Shown here: positions 16,742 through 25,122 of the stretch, one piece after another
Layout: the number at the start of each line of letters is the position of its first letter
Numbering within the stretch: the first letter of the stretch is position 1
Source: Streptomyces sp. TLI_235
GTDB lineage: Bacteria > Actinomycetota > Actinomycetes > Streptomycetales > Streptomycetaceae
NCBI GenBank assembly: GCA_002300355.1
Contig: NSGV01000001.1
Coordinates: 3,286,001 to 3,350,000 of the forward strand
Reading direction: 5' to 3'
DNA: 64,000 bases
Position numbers and translations under genes: made by a program
The notes under the pieces: model-generated
Databases searched by the model: none
Told to the model about the DNA's origin: nothing
The model's input: the letters and a program-made list of their open reading frames with translations, nothing else

Positions 16742-17452
16742 ATGGGCAGGAGCCGCAGAACAATTCCCGAGGAGCTGTTGCTGCTCGCACTGGACCCGAC
16801 CACGGGTACCACTGCGCAGCCCCAGACCCTCGACCTCGGACTCGCCGGGGCGCAGCTGGTCGAGCTGTCCCTGGCCGGACGCATCGCCCCGGACGGGGAC
16901 CGGATCGCCGTGGTTCTCGCACGGCCGACCGGTGATCCGACCCTCGACCACGCCTTGGAGCTGCTGCGACGGCGCGGCAGTGCGGTCCGGGCGTCGCACT
17001 GGATCGGCGGGCCCCGGCTGGGCCTGCGGCAGACGTACCTGGCGCACCTGGAGCGGTGCGGCATGGTGACGGCTGTGGCGGGCCAGGTGTGCGGGGTGCT
17101 TCCGACGACGCGGTACCAGGCGTCGGACGACTGCACCAATTCCGCGATCAAGCAGCGCCTGGACACCGCGATCCGCACGGGCGTGCCGCCGGACCCACGG
17201 ACGGCCGCGCTGGCCGCGCTGGCGCACGCGGTGGGTCTGGGCAAGCACCTCTATCCGGGCAACGAGGGCAGGTCCTCGCGGTCCCGGCTGCGGGACCTGA
17301 TCCGCTACGACCCGCTCGGCGGGATGGTGGCGCACGCGGTGATGGACGTGCAGAACGGTCTGCCGGTCCAGCAGAACCGCAGTGCGGCTCCGGTGGCGGC
17401 GAGGCCGGCCGCGGGCGGCCGTCCGGTCGCCACCCGGGTGGGCGCGCGTTGA
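16742..17452 (+). CDS. GPP34 (GOLPH3/Vps74-like) family protein
   Basis: Soluble protein of 236 aa of the GPP34 family, related to eukaryotic GOLPH3, which binds phosphatidylinositol-4-phosphate. Actinomycetes carry many such proteins of unknown role. The typical start RRTIPEELLLLALDPTTG, the segment LGLAGAQLVELSLAGRIAPDG, and the C-terminal DPLGGMVAHAVMDVQNGLPV are all present. The ATG at 16742 follows GGGGAGGCTTGG. The last ~40 residues are a basic, Ala/Arg-rich extension. Transcription is divergent from the carboxypeptidase and ends at a strong hairpin. Confidence 0.88.
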   Translation: MGRSRRTIPEELLLLALDPTTGTTAQPQTLDLGLAGAQLVELSLAGRIAPDGDRIAVVLARPTGDPTLDHALELLRRRGSAVRASHWIGGPRLGLRQTYLAHLERCGMVTAVAGQVCGVLPTTRYQASDDCTNSAIKQRLDTAIRTGVPPDPRTAALAALAHAVGLGKHLYPGNEGRSSRSRLRDLIRYDPLGGMVAHAVMDVQNGLPVQQNRSAAPVAARPAAGGRPVATRVGAR

Positions 17453-17480
17453 TCGGCGCGCTCCGTAACTGAGTACGTGA

Positions 17481-17521
17481 GGGCGGCCCGCCCGGCAGGA
17501 AGACTGCCGGGCGGGCCGCCC
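17481..17521 (+). terminator. Terminator after the GPP34 gene
   Basis: Perfect 18-bp stem (17481-17498 with 17504-17521) and 5-base loop, followed by TTCTGTGT. It begins 28 bp past the GPP34 stop codon. Confidence 0.9.
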
Positions 17522-17808
17522 TTCTGTGTCACCTGTGCCGTGGGGGGCGTTCGGCGCGCCGCGGCGGGGTAGGAGTGCGGACACCGCGCGTCGGCGGGCT
17601 TTTACCGCGCGGGACGACCAAGTGCAAGGCATGCCATCCCGATTACACACTTTTCCGATGATCTGTTCTAGTCCGCTGGGAGGATTCCCCGGCACGGAGC
17701 AGACACAAGATGGCATGCTCTCCACGTCAGGGGGGGTTGGTACCAATTTCCACACTGTTCCGAGGTGCAGCGCTGTCGTCTGCGCCAGAGGTCCGGCCGG
17801 AGGTCGAT
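17522..17808. other. Promoter region of the XRE/DUF397 pair
   Basis: 287 bp, A/T-richer than average between 17610 and 17760. GGCATGCC and TTGGTACCAA are short palindromes in this stretch. An open frame from ATG 17710 enters the regulator gene but would add 33 residues unlike the family. No clean -35/-10 pair was found. Confidence 0.5.
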
Positions 17809-18669
17809 GTGTCCGCCAGCGTCAATCCCACCGTGCGCCGACGCAGGCTCGGCGCCGAACTCCGGCGCCTGCGCGAGCTCAAGGGCATGACCGCCGAGGA
17901 GGTGGCCGGCCGCCTGATGGTCTCCCAGTCGAAGATCAGCCGACTGGAGAACGGCCGGCGCAGCATCAGCCAGCGGGACGTCAGAGATCTCTGCGACGTG
18001 TACGAGGTGGCCGACGAGCGGGTCCGCGCCGGGCTGATGGAGATGGCCCGCGAGTCCCGCCAGCGCGGCTGGTGGCACGAGTTCGGCGACATCCCGTACA
18101 GCGTCTACATCGGCCTGGAGGCGGAGGCCTCCTCGATCCGCGCGTACGAGTCCTCCTTCGTGCCGGGCCTGCTGCAGACCCGGGAGTACGCGGAGGCCGT
18201 GGTGGCCGGCACGTTCCCGGACTACGACGGCCAGGCGGTGCAGCGCCGGGTCGAGGTCCGGATGAAGCGCCAGCTGCGGATAGACGGCGACAGCGAGGAC
18301 CGGCTCGGCAGTCTCTGGGTCGTCATAGACGAGGCGGTGCTGCGCCGCGAGGTCGGGAGCAAGGCCGTGATGGCGGACCAGCTCTGCCAGTTGCTGACAC
18401 TCAGCGAGCAGCCGTACATCAACCTGCAGGTGATTCCGTTCAGCCACGGGGCCCACCCGGGCATGAGCGGGACATTCTCCCTGATGGAGTTCCCCGAGTC
18501 TGCCGATTCGACTGTTGTCTACTTCGAAGGGGTGACGAGCGATCTCTACCTGGAGAAGGAGGCCGACGTGCGCCGCTATACCAATCTTTACGACCACCTG
18601 CGGGCCGCGGCGCTCAGTGTCGCGGACAGTCGGTCACTGATGCACACCATTGCAGAGGGGTTCAGGTAA
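17809..18669 (+). CDS. XRE-family helix-turn-helix regulator with DUF5753 domain
   Basis: Cytosolic DNA-binding protein of 286 aa of the group common in streptomycetes (Scr1-like). The N-terminal HTH (~10-70) shows LGAELRRLRELKGMTAEEVA and VSQSKISRLENGRRSIS. The DUF5753 domain follows (~85-280; YESSFVPGLLQTREYAEAV, LRREVGSKAVMADQLCQLL, YFEGVTSDLYLEKEADVRRY). GTG 17809 is chosen because GGAGG lies five bases upstream; the ATG at 17710 would give an atypical extension. Its stop overlaps the ATG of a DUF397 gene (TAATG), the usual partner. Related pairs influence development and antibiotic production, and have been compared with toxin-antitoxin modules; that role here is inference. Confidence 0.9.
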   Translation: MSASVNPTVRRRRLGAELRRLRELKGMTAEEVAGRLMVSQSKISRLENGRRSISQRDVRDLCDVYEVADERVRAGLMEMARESRQRGWWHEFGDIPYSVYIGLEAEASSIRAYESSFVPGLLQTREYAEAVVAGTFPDYDGQAVQRRVEVRMKRQLRIDGDSEDRLGSLWVVIDEAVLRREVGSKAVMADQLCQLLTLSEQPYINLQVIPFSHGAHPGMSGTFSLMEFPESADSTVVYFEGVTSDLYLEKEADVRRYTNLYDHLRAAALSVADSRSLMHTIAEGFR

Positions 18670-18878
18670 TGACCACCACGTCCACGACCAATCTGACCTG
18701 GCGCAAGAGCAGCCACAGCGGCGGCAACGGCGCCTGCGTGGAGATCGCCGTCCCGGATACCCGCACGATCGCGGTGCGGGACTCCAAGGACCCGGAGGGC
18801 CCCCGACTGCAGTTCTCGAACGCCGCCTGGTCCGCCTTCACGACGGCCGTCGCGGCGGGCGCCTTCGGCGAGCTCTGA
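18669..18878 (+). CDS. DUF397 domain-containing small protein
   Basis: 69-aa protein with the complete DUF397 signature: LTWRKSSHSGGNGACVEIA near the N-terminus, then VAVRDSKDP-like (here IAVRDSKDPEGPRLQFS) and a Trp-containing C-terminal helix (AAWSAFTTAVAAGAF). The ATG overlaps the stop codon of the preceding XRE regulator, so the two are translationally coupled. In characterised pairs the DUF397 partner counteracts the regulator; no partner test is possible from sequence. The 36 bp between it and the convergent ADP-ribosylglycohydrolase gene hold no obvious terminator. Confidence 0.92.
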   Translation: MTTTSTTNLTWRKSSHSGGNGACVEIAVPDTRTIAVRDSKDPEGPRLQFSNAAWSAFTTAVAAGAFGEL

Positions 18879-18914
18879 CCCGGCAGAACGGTACGACGCG
18901 CTGCCCGGCGGCCC

Positions 18915-20012
18915 TCAGCCGACCGGGTAGCGCTCGGCCCAGCCCGGCGTGCCGTGCAGCTCGGGCCCGTGCAGGAGCTCCAGCGCGAAGTCGTCCGCCA
19001 GCTCCAGGATCGTGCCACGCCCCTCCAGCTCCGCCACCAGATCGGCGGGCAGCGCCGTCTCCCCGTGCAGCGCGCCCAGCAGGTTCCCGCAGATCGACCC
19101 GGTGGAGTCGCTGTCGCCGGAGTGGTTGACCGCGAGCAGCAGGCCGGTCCGCACGTCCTCCGCGACCAGCGCGCAGTAGACGCCGATGGCCAGCGCCTCC
19201 TCGGCGACCCAGCCCTCCCCGAGCGCCTCGACCCGCTCCGCGGAGGGCTCGCCGGCCCGGACGGCGTCGAGTGCGCCGCGCAGGGCCGCCGTGGTCTCCT
19301 CGTGCGAGGGCCGCTCGGAGAGCAGCGCCAGGGCGAGGTGCACGCCCTCCTCGGGGGTGCCGCCGCGGGCCACCGCGTGGACGATCACCGCGAAGGCGCC
19401 GGCCGCCAGGTAGCCGGTGGGGTGGCCGTGCGTCAGGACGGAGCACTCCACGGCGAGCTGGAAGACCAGGCCCGGGTCCCAGGCGGTCAGCAGCCCGAAC
19501 GGCGCTGCCCGCATCACCGTCCCGCAGCCCTTGGAGTGCGGGTTGCGGGGCGCGTCCACGGTGCCGAGGCGGTTCGCGTCCGGCCCGGAGAGCCCGGTGA
19601 GGCAGGCCTGGCCGGGTGCCCGCTGGGCGTACAGCCACTCCTGCCGGCCGAGCCAGCCGAGGTCGGGCCGGCGCTCGTCCGGGCCCCAGTCCTGCTGGGT
19701 GGCGTGCCACCGCAGGTAGGCCTTGTGCACGTCGGTCGGCGGGTGCCAGGTGCCGGTGTCCCGGCCGATGTGTGCGCGGATCAGGCCGTCCAGGGTGAAC
19801 AGGCTCATCTGGGTGTCGTCGGTGACCGCGCCGCGCCGCCCGTAGGCGGGCACGTAGCCGGTGACGCCGAGCGGGCCGTGCGCGGAGCGGATCTTCTCCA
19901 GCGGGTCGAACTCGATCCCGGCGCCGAGCGCGTCGCCGATCGCCCCGCCGAGCAGACAGCCCCGCACCCGGCTGCGGAAGTCCTGCTGCTGCGCGCGCGA
20001 CCACAGGGGCAT
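18915..20012 (-). CDS. ADP-ribosylglycohydrolase family protein
   Basis: Predicted ADP-ribosyl-hydrolase of 365 aa, possibly removing ADP-ribose from modified arginine or nucleic acid bases in the cytoplasm. The magnesium-binding motifs are intact: GCLLGGAIGDALGAG at the N-terminus, AVTDDTQM (~60), and HSGDSDSTGSICGNLLGA near residue 305. KGCGTVMRAAPFGL is also typical. An insertion around residues 85-130 (DWGPDERRPDLGWLG) is common in actinobacterial members. ATG 20012 is preferred; a GTG one codon upstream is equally in frame, with AAAGG further up. Substrate specificity is unknown and no ADP-ribosyltransferase is seen nearby. Confidence 0.9.
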   Translation of the reverse strand: MPLWSRAQQQDFRSRVRGCLLGGAIGDALGAGIEFDPLEKIRSAHGPLGVTGYVPAYGRRGAVTDDTQMSLFTLDGLIRAHIGRDTGTWHPPTDVHKAYLRWHATQQDWGPDERRPDLGWLGRQEWLYAQRAPGQACLTGLSGPDANRLGTVDAPRNPHSKGCGTVMRAAPFGLLTAWDPGLVFQLAVECSVLTHGHPTGYLAAGAFAVIVHAVARGGTPEEGVHLALALLSERPSHEETTAALRGALDAVRAGEPSAERVEALGEGWVAEEALAIGVYCALVAEDVRTGLLLAVNHSGDSDSTGSICGNLLGALHGETALPADLVAELEGRGTILELADDFALELLHGPELHGTPGWAERYPVG

Positions 20013-20294
20013 CACGGGTCTTCTGCCTTTCGTCCGGGGCGACCAGGAGCCTGCACTGTATTCGAAGAGCCGTACGGGGCGGCGTCGGGGTCGCGGACCT
20101 GCACCTCTCGCGCACACGCCCCGGCGGGACCGTGCGGACTCCGCCTCCGGGCCGATCCGACCCTGAGTCCTCCTCAGGGTCGGGTGCGACGACGGTCGTA
20201 CCCGGATCCAGCTCTGCGGAGCGATGCCGCGGCGGCCCGCGGCGTCTCTAATGGAGAGGACAGACAGAGCGACGACTCGGAGGGGATGGACGAG
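20013..20294. other. Divergent intergenic region
   Basis: 282 bp between the ADP-ribosylglycohydrolase and the LolA-like gene. ACTGTATTCGAAGAG near 20055 is the only A/T-rich patch and could hold promoter elements for the minus-strand gene. Overlapping CCTGAGTCCTCCTCAGG-like inverted bases occur near 20162-20178. Nothing else could be supported. Confidence 0.4.
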
Positions 20295-21515
20295 ATGGCG
20301 GAGCAGGAGCAGGGGGCGCCGTACCGGTCGGGCCGCAGGACGCTGGTGCGGGTGGCTGTTCCGGTGGCGGTGGTGGCGGCGGTGGCCGCGGGCGTCGGCC
20401 TGGTGCCGGCGCTGGCGAGCGACTCCGGCCCCGACCTGCCGTCGGTGACGGCGGAACAGCTGGTGGCGAAGGCGCTGGGCTCGGACACCCAGGCGCTGTC
20501 CGGAACGGTGCAGGTGAAGGCCGACCTCGGGGTGCCGTCGCAGCTGCTCGGCGCCGCCGGCGGGCTGGGCGCGCAGGGCCGGGGCGGCTCGGGCGGGCAC
20601 CGCGGCTCCGAGGGCGGTGCCCAGCCGCAGGCGAAGCTCGCGGAGCTGCTCGCCGGCCAGCACACCCTGCAGGTCGCGGTGGACGGGCCGGACCGGCAGC
20701 GGATCGGCCTGGTGGAGGACCTCGCCGGCTACGAGCTGGTGCACAACGGCACGGACGTCTGGGCGTGGGACAGCTCCTCCAACGAGGCGGTGCACCTGAC
20801 GGGCCCGCAGACCGCGATCGGGAAGACGCCGGGTCTGCCGGCGGCGGGCGCGGTGACCCCGCAGGACGCGGCGAAGCAGTTCCTGGCCTTCGCCTCGGGC
20901 AGCACGACGGTGGCGGTGGACGGCACGACCACGGTCGCCGGCCGGAACGCCTACCGGCTGACGCTGACCCCGAAGGGGCAGGGTTCGACGATCGCGCGGG
21001 TGCGGATCGCGGTGGACGCGGAGCACGGGGTGCCGCTGGCGGTGCAGGCGACGGCCGCGTCCGGCGGCCCGGTGCTGGACGTGCACTACAGCAAGGTGTC
21101 CTTCGACCGGCCCGCCGCCTCGGTGTTCGCGTTCACCCCGCCGAAGGGCGCGAAGGTGACGGAGCAGAAGGCGGACGACGCGGGCAGGGGTGCCGCCGGG
21201 CACGAAACGCCGAACGGGAAGCCGAACGGGAAGGCGCCCGCCGGCGGCCGGCCGGACGTGCAGCTGACGGGCGAGGGCTGGACGACCGTGGTGTCGCTCC
21301 GGCTGCCGGCGGGCGAGCTGTCCGGGCAGGGCGGTCAGGGGGCCGAGGGCGGGCCGCAGGGCGCACTGTCCCTGGTGAAGGCGTTCGGCAAGCCGGTGGG
21401 CGGCGGCACGCTGATCGGCACGAAGGTGGTGAACGTGCTGGTGACGGACGACGGCCGGGTGTTCGCCGGCGCTGTGACGCTGCCGTTGCTGCAGCACGCG
21501 GCCGGGGTGAAGTAG
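20295..21515 (+). CDS. LolA-like (DUF2092-type) lipoprotein-carrier-fold protein
   Basis: 406-aa membrane-anchored or exported protein. A signal anchor (VRVAVPVAVVAAVAAGVGL, ~15-40) precedes a domain with the LolA/LppX-type pattern: LPSVTAEQLVAKALGSDTQALSGTV, LVEDLAGYELVHNGTDVWAWDS, YRLTLTPKG and DVHYSKVSFDRPAASVF. In actinobacteria such proteins are secreted and thought to bind lipid; function here is inferred. The C-terminal ~120 residues form a second, Gly/Lys/Pro-linked part (LTGEGWTTVVSLRLPAGEL). It ends one base into the start of an ABC transporter gene, so the three genes form an operon. GGAGG lies 11 bases before ATG 20295 and only 2 before ATG 20286, so either may be the true start. 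Confidence 0.75.
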   Translation: MAEQEQGAPYRSGRRTLVRVAVPVAVVAAVAAGVGLVPALASDSGPDLPSVTAEQLVAKALGSDTQALSGTVQVKADLGVPSQLLGAAGGLGAQGRGGSGGHRGSEGGAQPQAKLAELLAGQHTLQVAVDGPDRQRIGLVEDLAGYELVHNGTDVWAWDSSSNEAVHLTGPQTAIGKTPGLPAAGAVTPQDAAKQFLAFASGSTTVAVDGTTTVAGRNAYRLTLTPKGQGSTIARVRIAVDAEHGVPLAVQATAASGGPVLDVHYSKVSFDRPAASVFAFTPPKGAKVTEQKADDAGRGAAGHETPNGKPNGKAPAGGRPDVQLTGEGWTTVVSLRLPAGELSGQGGQGAEGGPQGALSLVKAFGKPVGGGTLIGTKVVNVLVTDDGRVFAGAVTLPLLQHAAGVK

Positions 21516-22516
21516 TGGCCGGCGCTCCGCCGGTGGAGCGGTCGGGGGGCCGGGCCTTCGCGGGTCCGGCCCCCGCCGGGTCCGAGGAGGTGATCCGCAC
21601 CAGCGGTCTGACCAAGCGGTTCGGCGACCGCACGGCGGTGGACGGGCTGGACCTGGTGGTACCGCGCGGCAGCGTGTTCGGCTTCCTCGGCCCGAACGGC
21701 TCGGGCAAGACGACGACGATCCGTATGCTGATGGGCCTGATCGCGCCGTCCGCCGGGTCGGCGGCGGTGCTGGGCGCACCGATGCCGCAGTCGGTCGGGG
21801 TCGTGCTGCCGCGGGTGGGGGCGCTGATCGAGGGGCCGGCGCTGTACGGATTCCTGTCCGGGCGGGCCAATCTGGCCCGGTTCGACGCGGCCGATCCGAC
21901 CGCCGACCCGCGGACGCGGGAGCGGCGGGTGGCGGCGGCGCTGGACCGGGTGGGCCTGTCGGCGGCGGCCGGCCGGAAGGCCCGCGGGTACTCGCTGGGC
22001 ATGAAGCAGCGGCTCGGCCTGGCGGCGGCGCTGCTGCGGCCGCGGGAGCTGCTGGTGCTGGACGAGCCGACCAACGGCCTGGATCCGCAGGGCATGCGGG
22101 AGATCCGGTCGCTGGTGCGGGAGCTGGCAGCGGACGGCACGACGGTGTTCCTCTCCTCGCACCTGCTGGACGAGATCGAGCAGGTCTGCACGCACGCGGC
22201 GGTGATGTCGCGGGGCCGGCTGGTGGTGCAGGGCACGGTGCCGGAGCTGGCCGCCAGGGCGCAGGGCCGGCTGGTGGTGCGGACGGCGGACGGCGAGGAG
22301 GCGGCCCGGGTGCTGAAGGAGCACGGGGTGACGGATCTGCAGGTGGCGGCCGGGGTGGTGGACGGGCTGCCGCCGGACGGCGAGGAGGCGCTGCCGGCGC
22401 TGTGCGCGGCGCTGGTCGGCGCGGGGGTGCGGGTGCGCGGCTTCGCGGTGGAGCGCGGCACGTTGGAGGACGCCTTCGTGGCACTGACCGGGGAGGGCTT
22501 CGATGTCGCGGGCTGA
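21515..22516 (+). CDS. ABC transporter ATP-binding protein
   Basis: 333-aa cytosolic ATPase subunit of an ABC exporter. Walker A GPNGSGKTTT (~65), signature YSLGMKQRLGLA (~165), Walker B LLVLDEPTNGLDP (~185) and the H-loop SSHLLDE are all present, with a substrate-type C-terminal domain to residue 333. The N-terminal 28 residues (to SEEVIRTSGLTKRFG) are an Ala/Pro-rich lead. The GTG shares its first base with the stop of the LolA-like gene and has GGGGTGAAG upstream; its 3' end overlaps the permease gene by 14 bp. The closest described types are drug or lantibiotic-immunity exporters; the substrate is unknown. Confidence 0.92.
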   Translation: MAGAPPVERSGGRAFAGPAPAGSEEVIRTSGLTKRFGDRTAVDGLDLVVPRGSVFGFLGPNGSGKTTTIRMLMGLIAPSAGSAAVLGAPMPQSVGVVLPRVGALIEGPALYGFLSGRANLARFDAADPTADPRTRERRVAAALDRVGLSAAAGRKARGYSLGMKQRLGLAAALLRPRELLVLDEPTNGLDPQGMREIRSLVRELAADGTTVFLSSHLLDEIEQVCTHAAVMSRGRLVVQGTVPELAARAQGRLVVRTADGEEAARVLKEHGVTDLQVAAGVVDGLPPDGEEALPALCAALVGAGVRVRGFAVERGTLEDAFVALTGEGFDVAG

Positions 22517-23375
22517 GGCGGTGCCGCGGGGCTCGGCGGCTCCCGCCCGGGCGGGGGCGGCCGGGTACGCCGCGCTGTTCACCAGTGAGCTGGCGCTGGT
22601 CTTCCGCCGGGCGCGGACGATGGCGATGCTGGGCATCCTGGCCGCGCTGCCGGTGCTGATCGGTGTCGTGGTGCGGGTGCAGACCGGGGGCAGCCGCGGC
22701 GAGGGGCCGGCGTTCATCGCCCAGGTGACCCAGAACGGGCTCTTCCTGGTCTTCACGGCCTTGGCCGTCACGTTGCCCGTCTTCCTGCCGATGACGGTGG
22801 GCGTGGTGGCGGGGGACGCGATCGCCGGTGAGGCGGCCACGGGCACGCTGCGCTATCTGTTGGTCGCCCCGGCGGGGCGGTCGCGGCTGCTGGCGGCGAA
22901 GTTCTCCGCGGCGATGGCGTTCTGCGTGGCGGCCACCGGTGTGGTGGCGGTCTCGGCGCTGGTGACGGGGGCGGCGCTGTTCCCGCTGGGCGAGGTGACG
23001 CTGCTGTCGGGGGACTCGATCGGGGTCGGCGCGGCGCTGCTGCGGGCGGTGCTGGTGGCCGGGGTTGTCGCGCTGTCACTGGCCGGGCTGGTGGCGATCG
23101 GCCTGTTCGTGTCGACGCTGACGGGCAGTGGGATCGCCGCGATGGCGACCACCGTGGTGCTGGTGATCACGGTGCAGATCCTGGACAGCTTCCCGCAGCT
23201 GCACGCGGTGCAGCCGTTCCTGTTCACGCACCGCTGGCTGAGCTTCTCCGACCTGCTGCGGAACCCGATGCACTGGGACGACGTGCTGCAGAACCTGGGG
23301 CTGCAGGCGGTGTACGCGGGGGTGTTCGGCTCGGCGGCGTGGGCGCGCTTCACCAGTCGGGACATCACCGTCTGA
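22503..23375 (+). CDS. ABC transporter permease (ABC-2 type)
   Basis: 290-aa integral membrane partner of the preceding ATPase. Six hydrophobic segments are visible, beginning with AMLGILAALPVLIGVVV; the conserved GDAIAGEAATGTLRYLLVAPAGRSRLLAAKF loop between segments 2 and 3 is typical of ABC-2 permeases that interact with the ATPase. The gene overlaps the ATPase gene by 14 bp, indicating translational coupling. Together with the LolA-like gene it suggests export of, or sensing linked to, a lipid or lipophilic compound; this is inference. Confidence 0.9.
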   Translation: MSRAEAVPRGSAAPARAGAAGYAALFTSELALVFRRARTMAMLGILAALPVLIGVVVRVQTGGSRGEGPAFIAQVTQNGLFLVFTALAVTLPVFLPMTVGVVAGDAIAGEAATGTLRYLLVAPAGRSRLLAAKFSAAMAFCVAATGVVAVSALVTGAALFPLGEVTLLSGDSIGVGAALLRAVLVAGVVALSLAGLVAIGLFVSTLTGSGIAAMATTVVLVITVQILDSFPQLHAVQPFLFTHRWLSFSDLLRNPMHWDDVLQNLGLQAVYAGVFGSAAWARFTSRDITV

Positions 23376-23410
23376 GCCGTCCGCCGAAGCGTCCGGGGCC
23401 GGGCGGCCGG

Positions 23411-23851
23411 TCAGCGGACCGGCAGCATCCGGGAGGCGGCGGCCGCGCAGGCGAGCAGCGGCAGCTGGGCGGGGGCGATCAGGAAGAGCGGCGACCACTC
23501 GGGGCAGACCAGCCGGACGCCGGCGGTCAGGCCGTACAGCCGGGCCCGGTGGGAGCCCTTGAGGTCGACCCGGTCGAGCCGGTACGGGCCGTCGAGGGTT
23601 ATCGCCGGGCGGCCGTGGCGCTGCCACTCGATGCGCACCGTGCCGCCGCTGGGGGCGCCGGTGAGCAGCAGGTCGCCGCTCTCGGCGGCGTCGAGTTCAC
23701 GGCGGACGGCGGGCAGGCGCAGGGCGGCGCCGCGGGCGAGGAGGTCGTCGGCGGCGTCGCGCAGCGACTGGGCCGCGCGGCCGGGGCCGGTGGCGACACG
23801 GCGGAACGGCCGGGCGAGCTGCCCTGTGAGTTGACCCGTGAGGTGGACCAT
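23411..23851 (-). CDS. Hypothetical protein, 146 aa
   Basis: I do not recognise a family. The N-terminal third is basic and helical (LTGQLARPFRRVATGPGRAA), the middle contains GDLLLTGAPSGGTVRIEWQR and a beta-rich stretch (ITLDGPYRLDRVDLKG), and the C-terminus is hydrophobic (LFLIAPAQLPLLACAAAA), possibly one membrane-associated helix. ATG 23851 follows AGGAGGG at five bases. The frame extends 42 codons further upstream without start support. It converges on the ABC permease gene with only 35 bp between the stops. Confidence 0.65.
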   Translation of the reverse strand: MVHLTGQLTGQLARPFRRVATGPGRAAQSLRDAADDLLARGAALRLPAVRRELDAAESGDLLLTGAPSGGTVRIEWQRHGRPAITLDGPYRLDRVDLKGSHRARLYGLTAGVRLVCPEWSPLFLIAPAQLPLLACAAAASRMLPVR

Positions 23852-24028
23852 CACAACCCTCCTGTGGCCGTGCGGGCGCCCGCGCAGAACGGGGTTTCCG
23901 TCGGCCGGCGGCGGTGGCACCCCGGACGTTAGCAGTCCGAGACCTGGGTTGAGGAGATCCGGCGGGGACTTCTTCACAACGGGATTCCCGGTGCGAACGG
24001 CCCCCGCGCGGAGCGCGTTCGGGTGGTC

Positions 24029-25024
24029 TCAGCGGGTGACGGCGGAGGCGGTTCCGGGGGCCGCGGGGGCGGTGTCCGGCCGCTCGGCGGAGGCGGCCGC
24101 GGCGGCCGCGGCGAGGGCGGCGCGGTCCGTCCGGACGCGGCGCACCGCGTCGTAGGTGAGGACGGCGAGGGCGGCCCAGACGAGGGAGAAGCCGGCCCAG
24201 CGGGCGGGCGGCATCGACTCGTGGAAGACGGTGATGCCGATGAGGAACTGGAAGACCGGCGCCAGGTACTGGAGCAGGCCGAGGGTGGTCAGCGGGACGC
24301 GGACGGCGGCGGCGCCGAAGCACAGCAGCGGGATGGCGGTGATGAGGCCGCTGAGCATGAGCAGCCCGGAGTGCGCCCAGGCGGAGCTGTCGCCGGCGGC
24401 GTGGCCGAGGCTGCCCTCGCCGCGGATCTGCAGCCAGATCAGGAAGCCGAGAGCGAAGGGGAACATGACGGCGCTCTCGAGGGCGAAGCCCTCCTGGCCG
24501 CCGAGGGCGACCTTCTTCTTGAGCAGGCCGTAGGTGGCGAAGCTGAGCGCGAGGGTGAGGGCGATCCAGGGCAGCCGGCCGTAGCCGGCGGTGAGGACGG
24601 CGACGGCGAGGACGCCGATGCCGACGGCGACCCACTGGGCGCGGCGGAGGCGTTCGCGGAGCAGCAGCACGCCGAAGGCGATGGTGACGAGCGGGTTGAT
24701 GAAGTAGCCGAGGCTGGTCTCGACGACGTGGCCGGAGTTGACGCCCCAGATGTAGACGCCCCAGTTGACGGAGATCACGGCGGCGGCGAGGGCGACGAGG
24801 GCGAGTCGGCGGGGCTGGGCGAGCAGCGGGCGGATCCATGCCCAGCGGCGCTGGACGAGCAGCATCAGAGCGACGGCGACGAGGGACCAGACCATCCGGT
24901 TGGCGAGGATGTCGACGGCTCCGGCCGGTTCCAGCAGCGGCCAGAAGAGCGGGAAGAGGCCCCACATGCCGTAGGCGGCGGCGCCGTACCAGAATCCGCG
25001 GCCGGTCTCGTGGTCGTCTCTCAT
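24029..25024 (-). CDS. rarD: EamA/RhaT family transporter RarD
   Basis: 331-aa polytopic membrane protein of the drug/metabolite transporter superfamily, with ten predicted helices in two EamA halves. RarD hallmarks are GFWYGAAAYGMWGLFPLFWPL at the start, NWGVYIWGVNSGHVVETSLGYFINPL, and LGLLQYLAPVFQFLIGITVF. RarD was named for chloramphenicol sensitivity in Pseudomonas, and its natural substrate is not settled. The ATG at 25024 has GAGAGG upstream. The C-terminal ~35 residues are Ala-rich and hydrophilic. It is a single-gene unit. Confidence 0.92.
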   Translation of the reverse strand: MRDDHETGRGFWYGAAAYGMWGLFPLFWPLLEPAGAVDILANRMVWSLVAVALMLLVQRRWAWIRPLLAQPRRLALVALAAAVISVNWGVYIWGVNSGHVVETSLGYFINPLVTIAFGVLLLRERLRRAQWVAVGIGVLAVAVLTAGYGRLPWIALTLALSFATYGLLKKKVALGGQEGFALESAVMFPFALGFLIWLQIRGEGSLGHAAGDSSAWAHSGLLMLSGLITAIPLLCFGAAAVRVPLTTLGLLQYLAPVFQFLIGITVFHESMPPARWAGFSLVWAALAVLTYDAVRRVRTDRAALAAAAAAASAERPDTAPAAPGTASAVTR

Positions 25025-25122
25025 GCCGCTCTGCCTCTCGCGCGCGCCGGTGCCGGATCGACGGTAGCGGCGGAAGGCAAGGATGTCACGCCCGTATCCA
25101 GATTTTGGTCATGACAGTTGCC

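Noticed and set aside
20013..22484. Upstream extension of the ADP-ribosylglycohydrolase frame to about 1189 codons
   Set aside because: Only the part from 20012 downward encodes the family domain. The rest is antisense to the LolA-like and ABC genes and has no start support.
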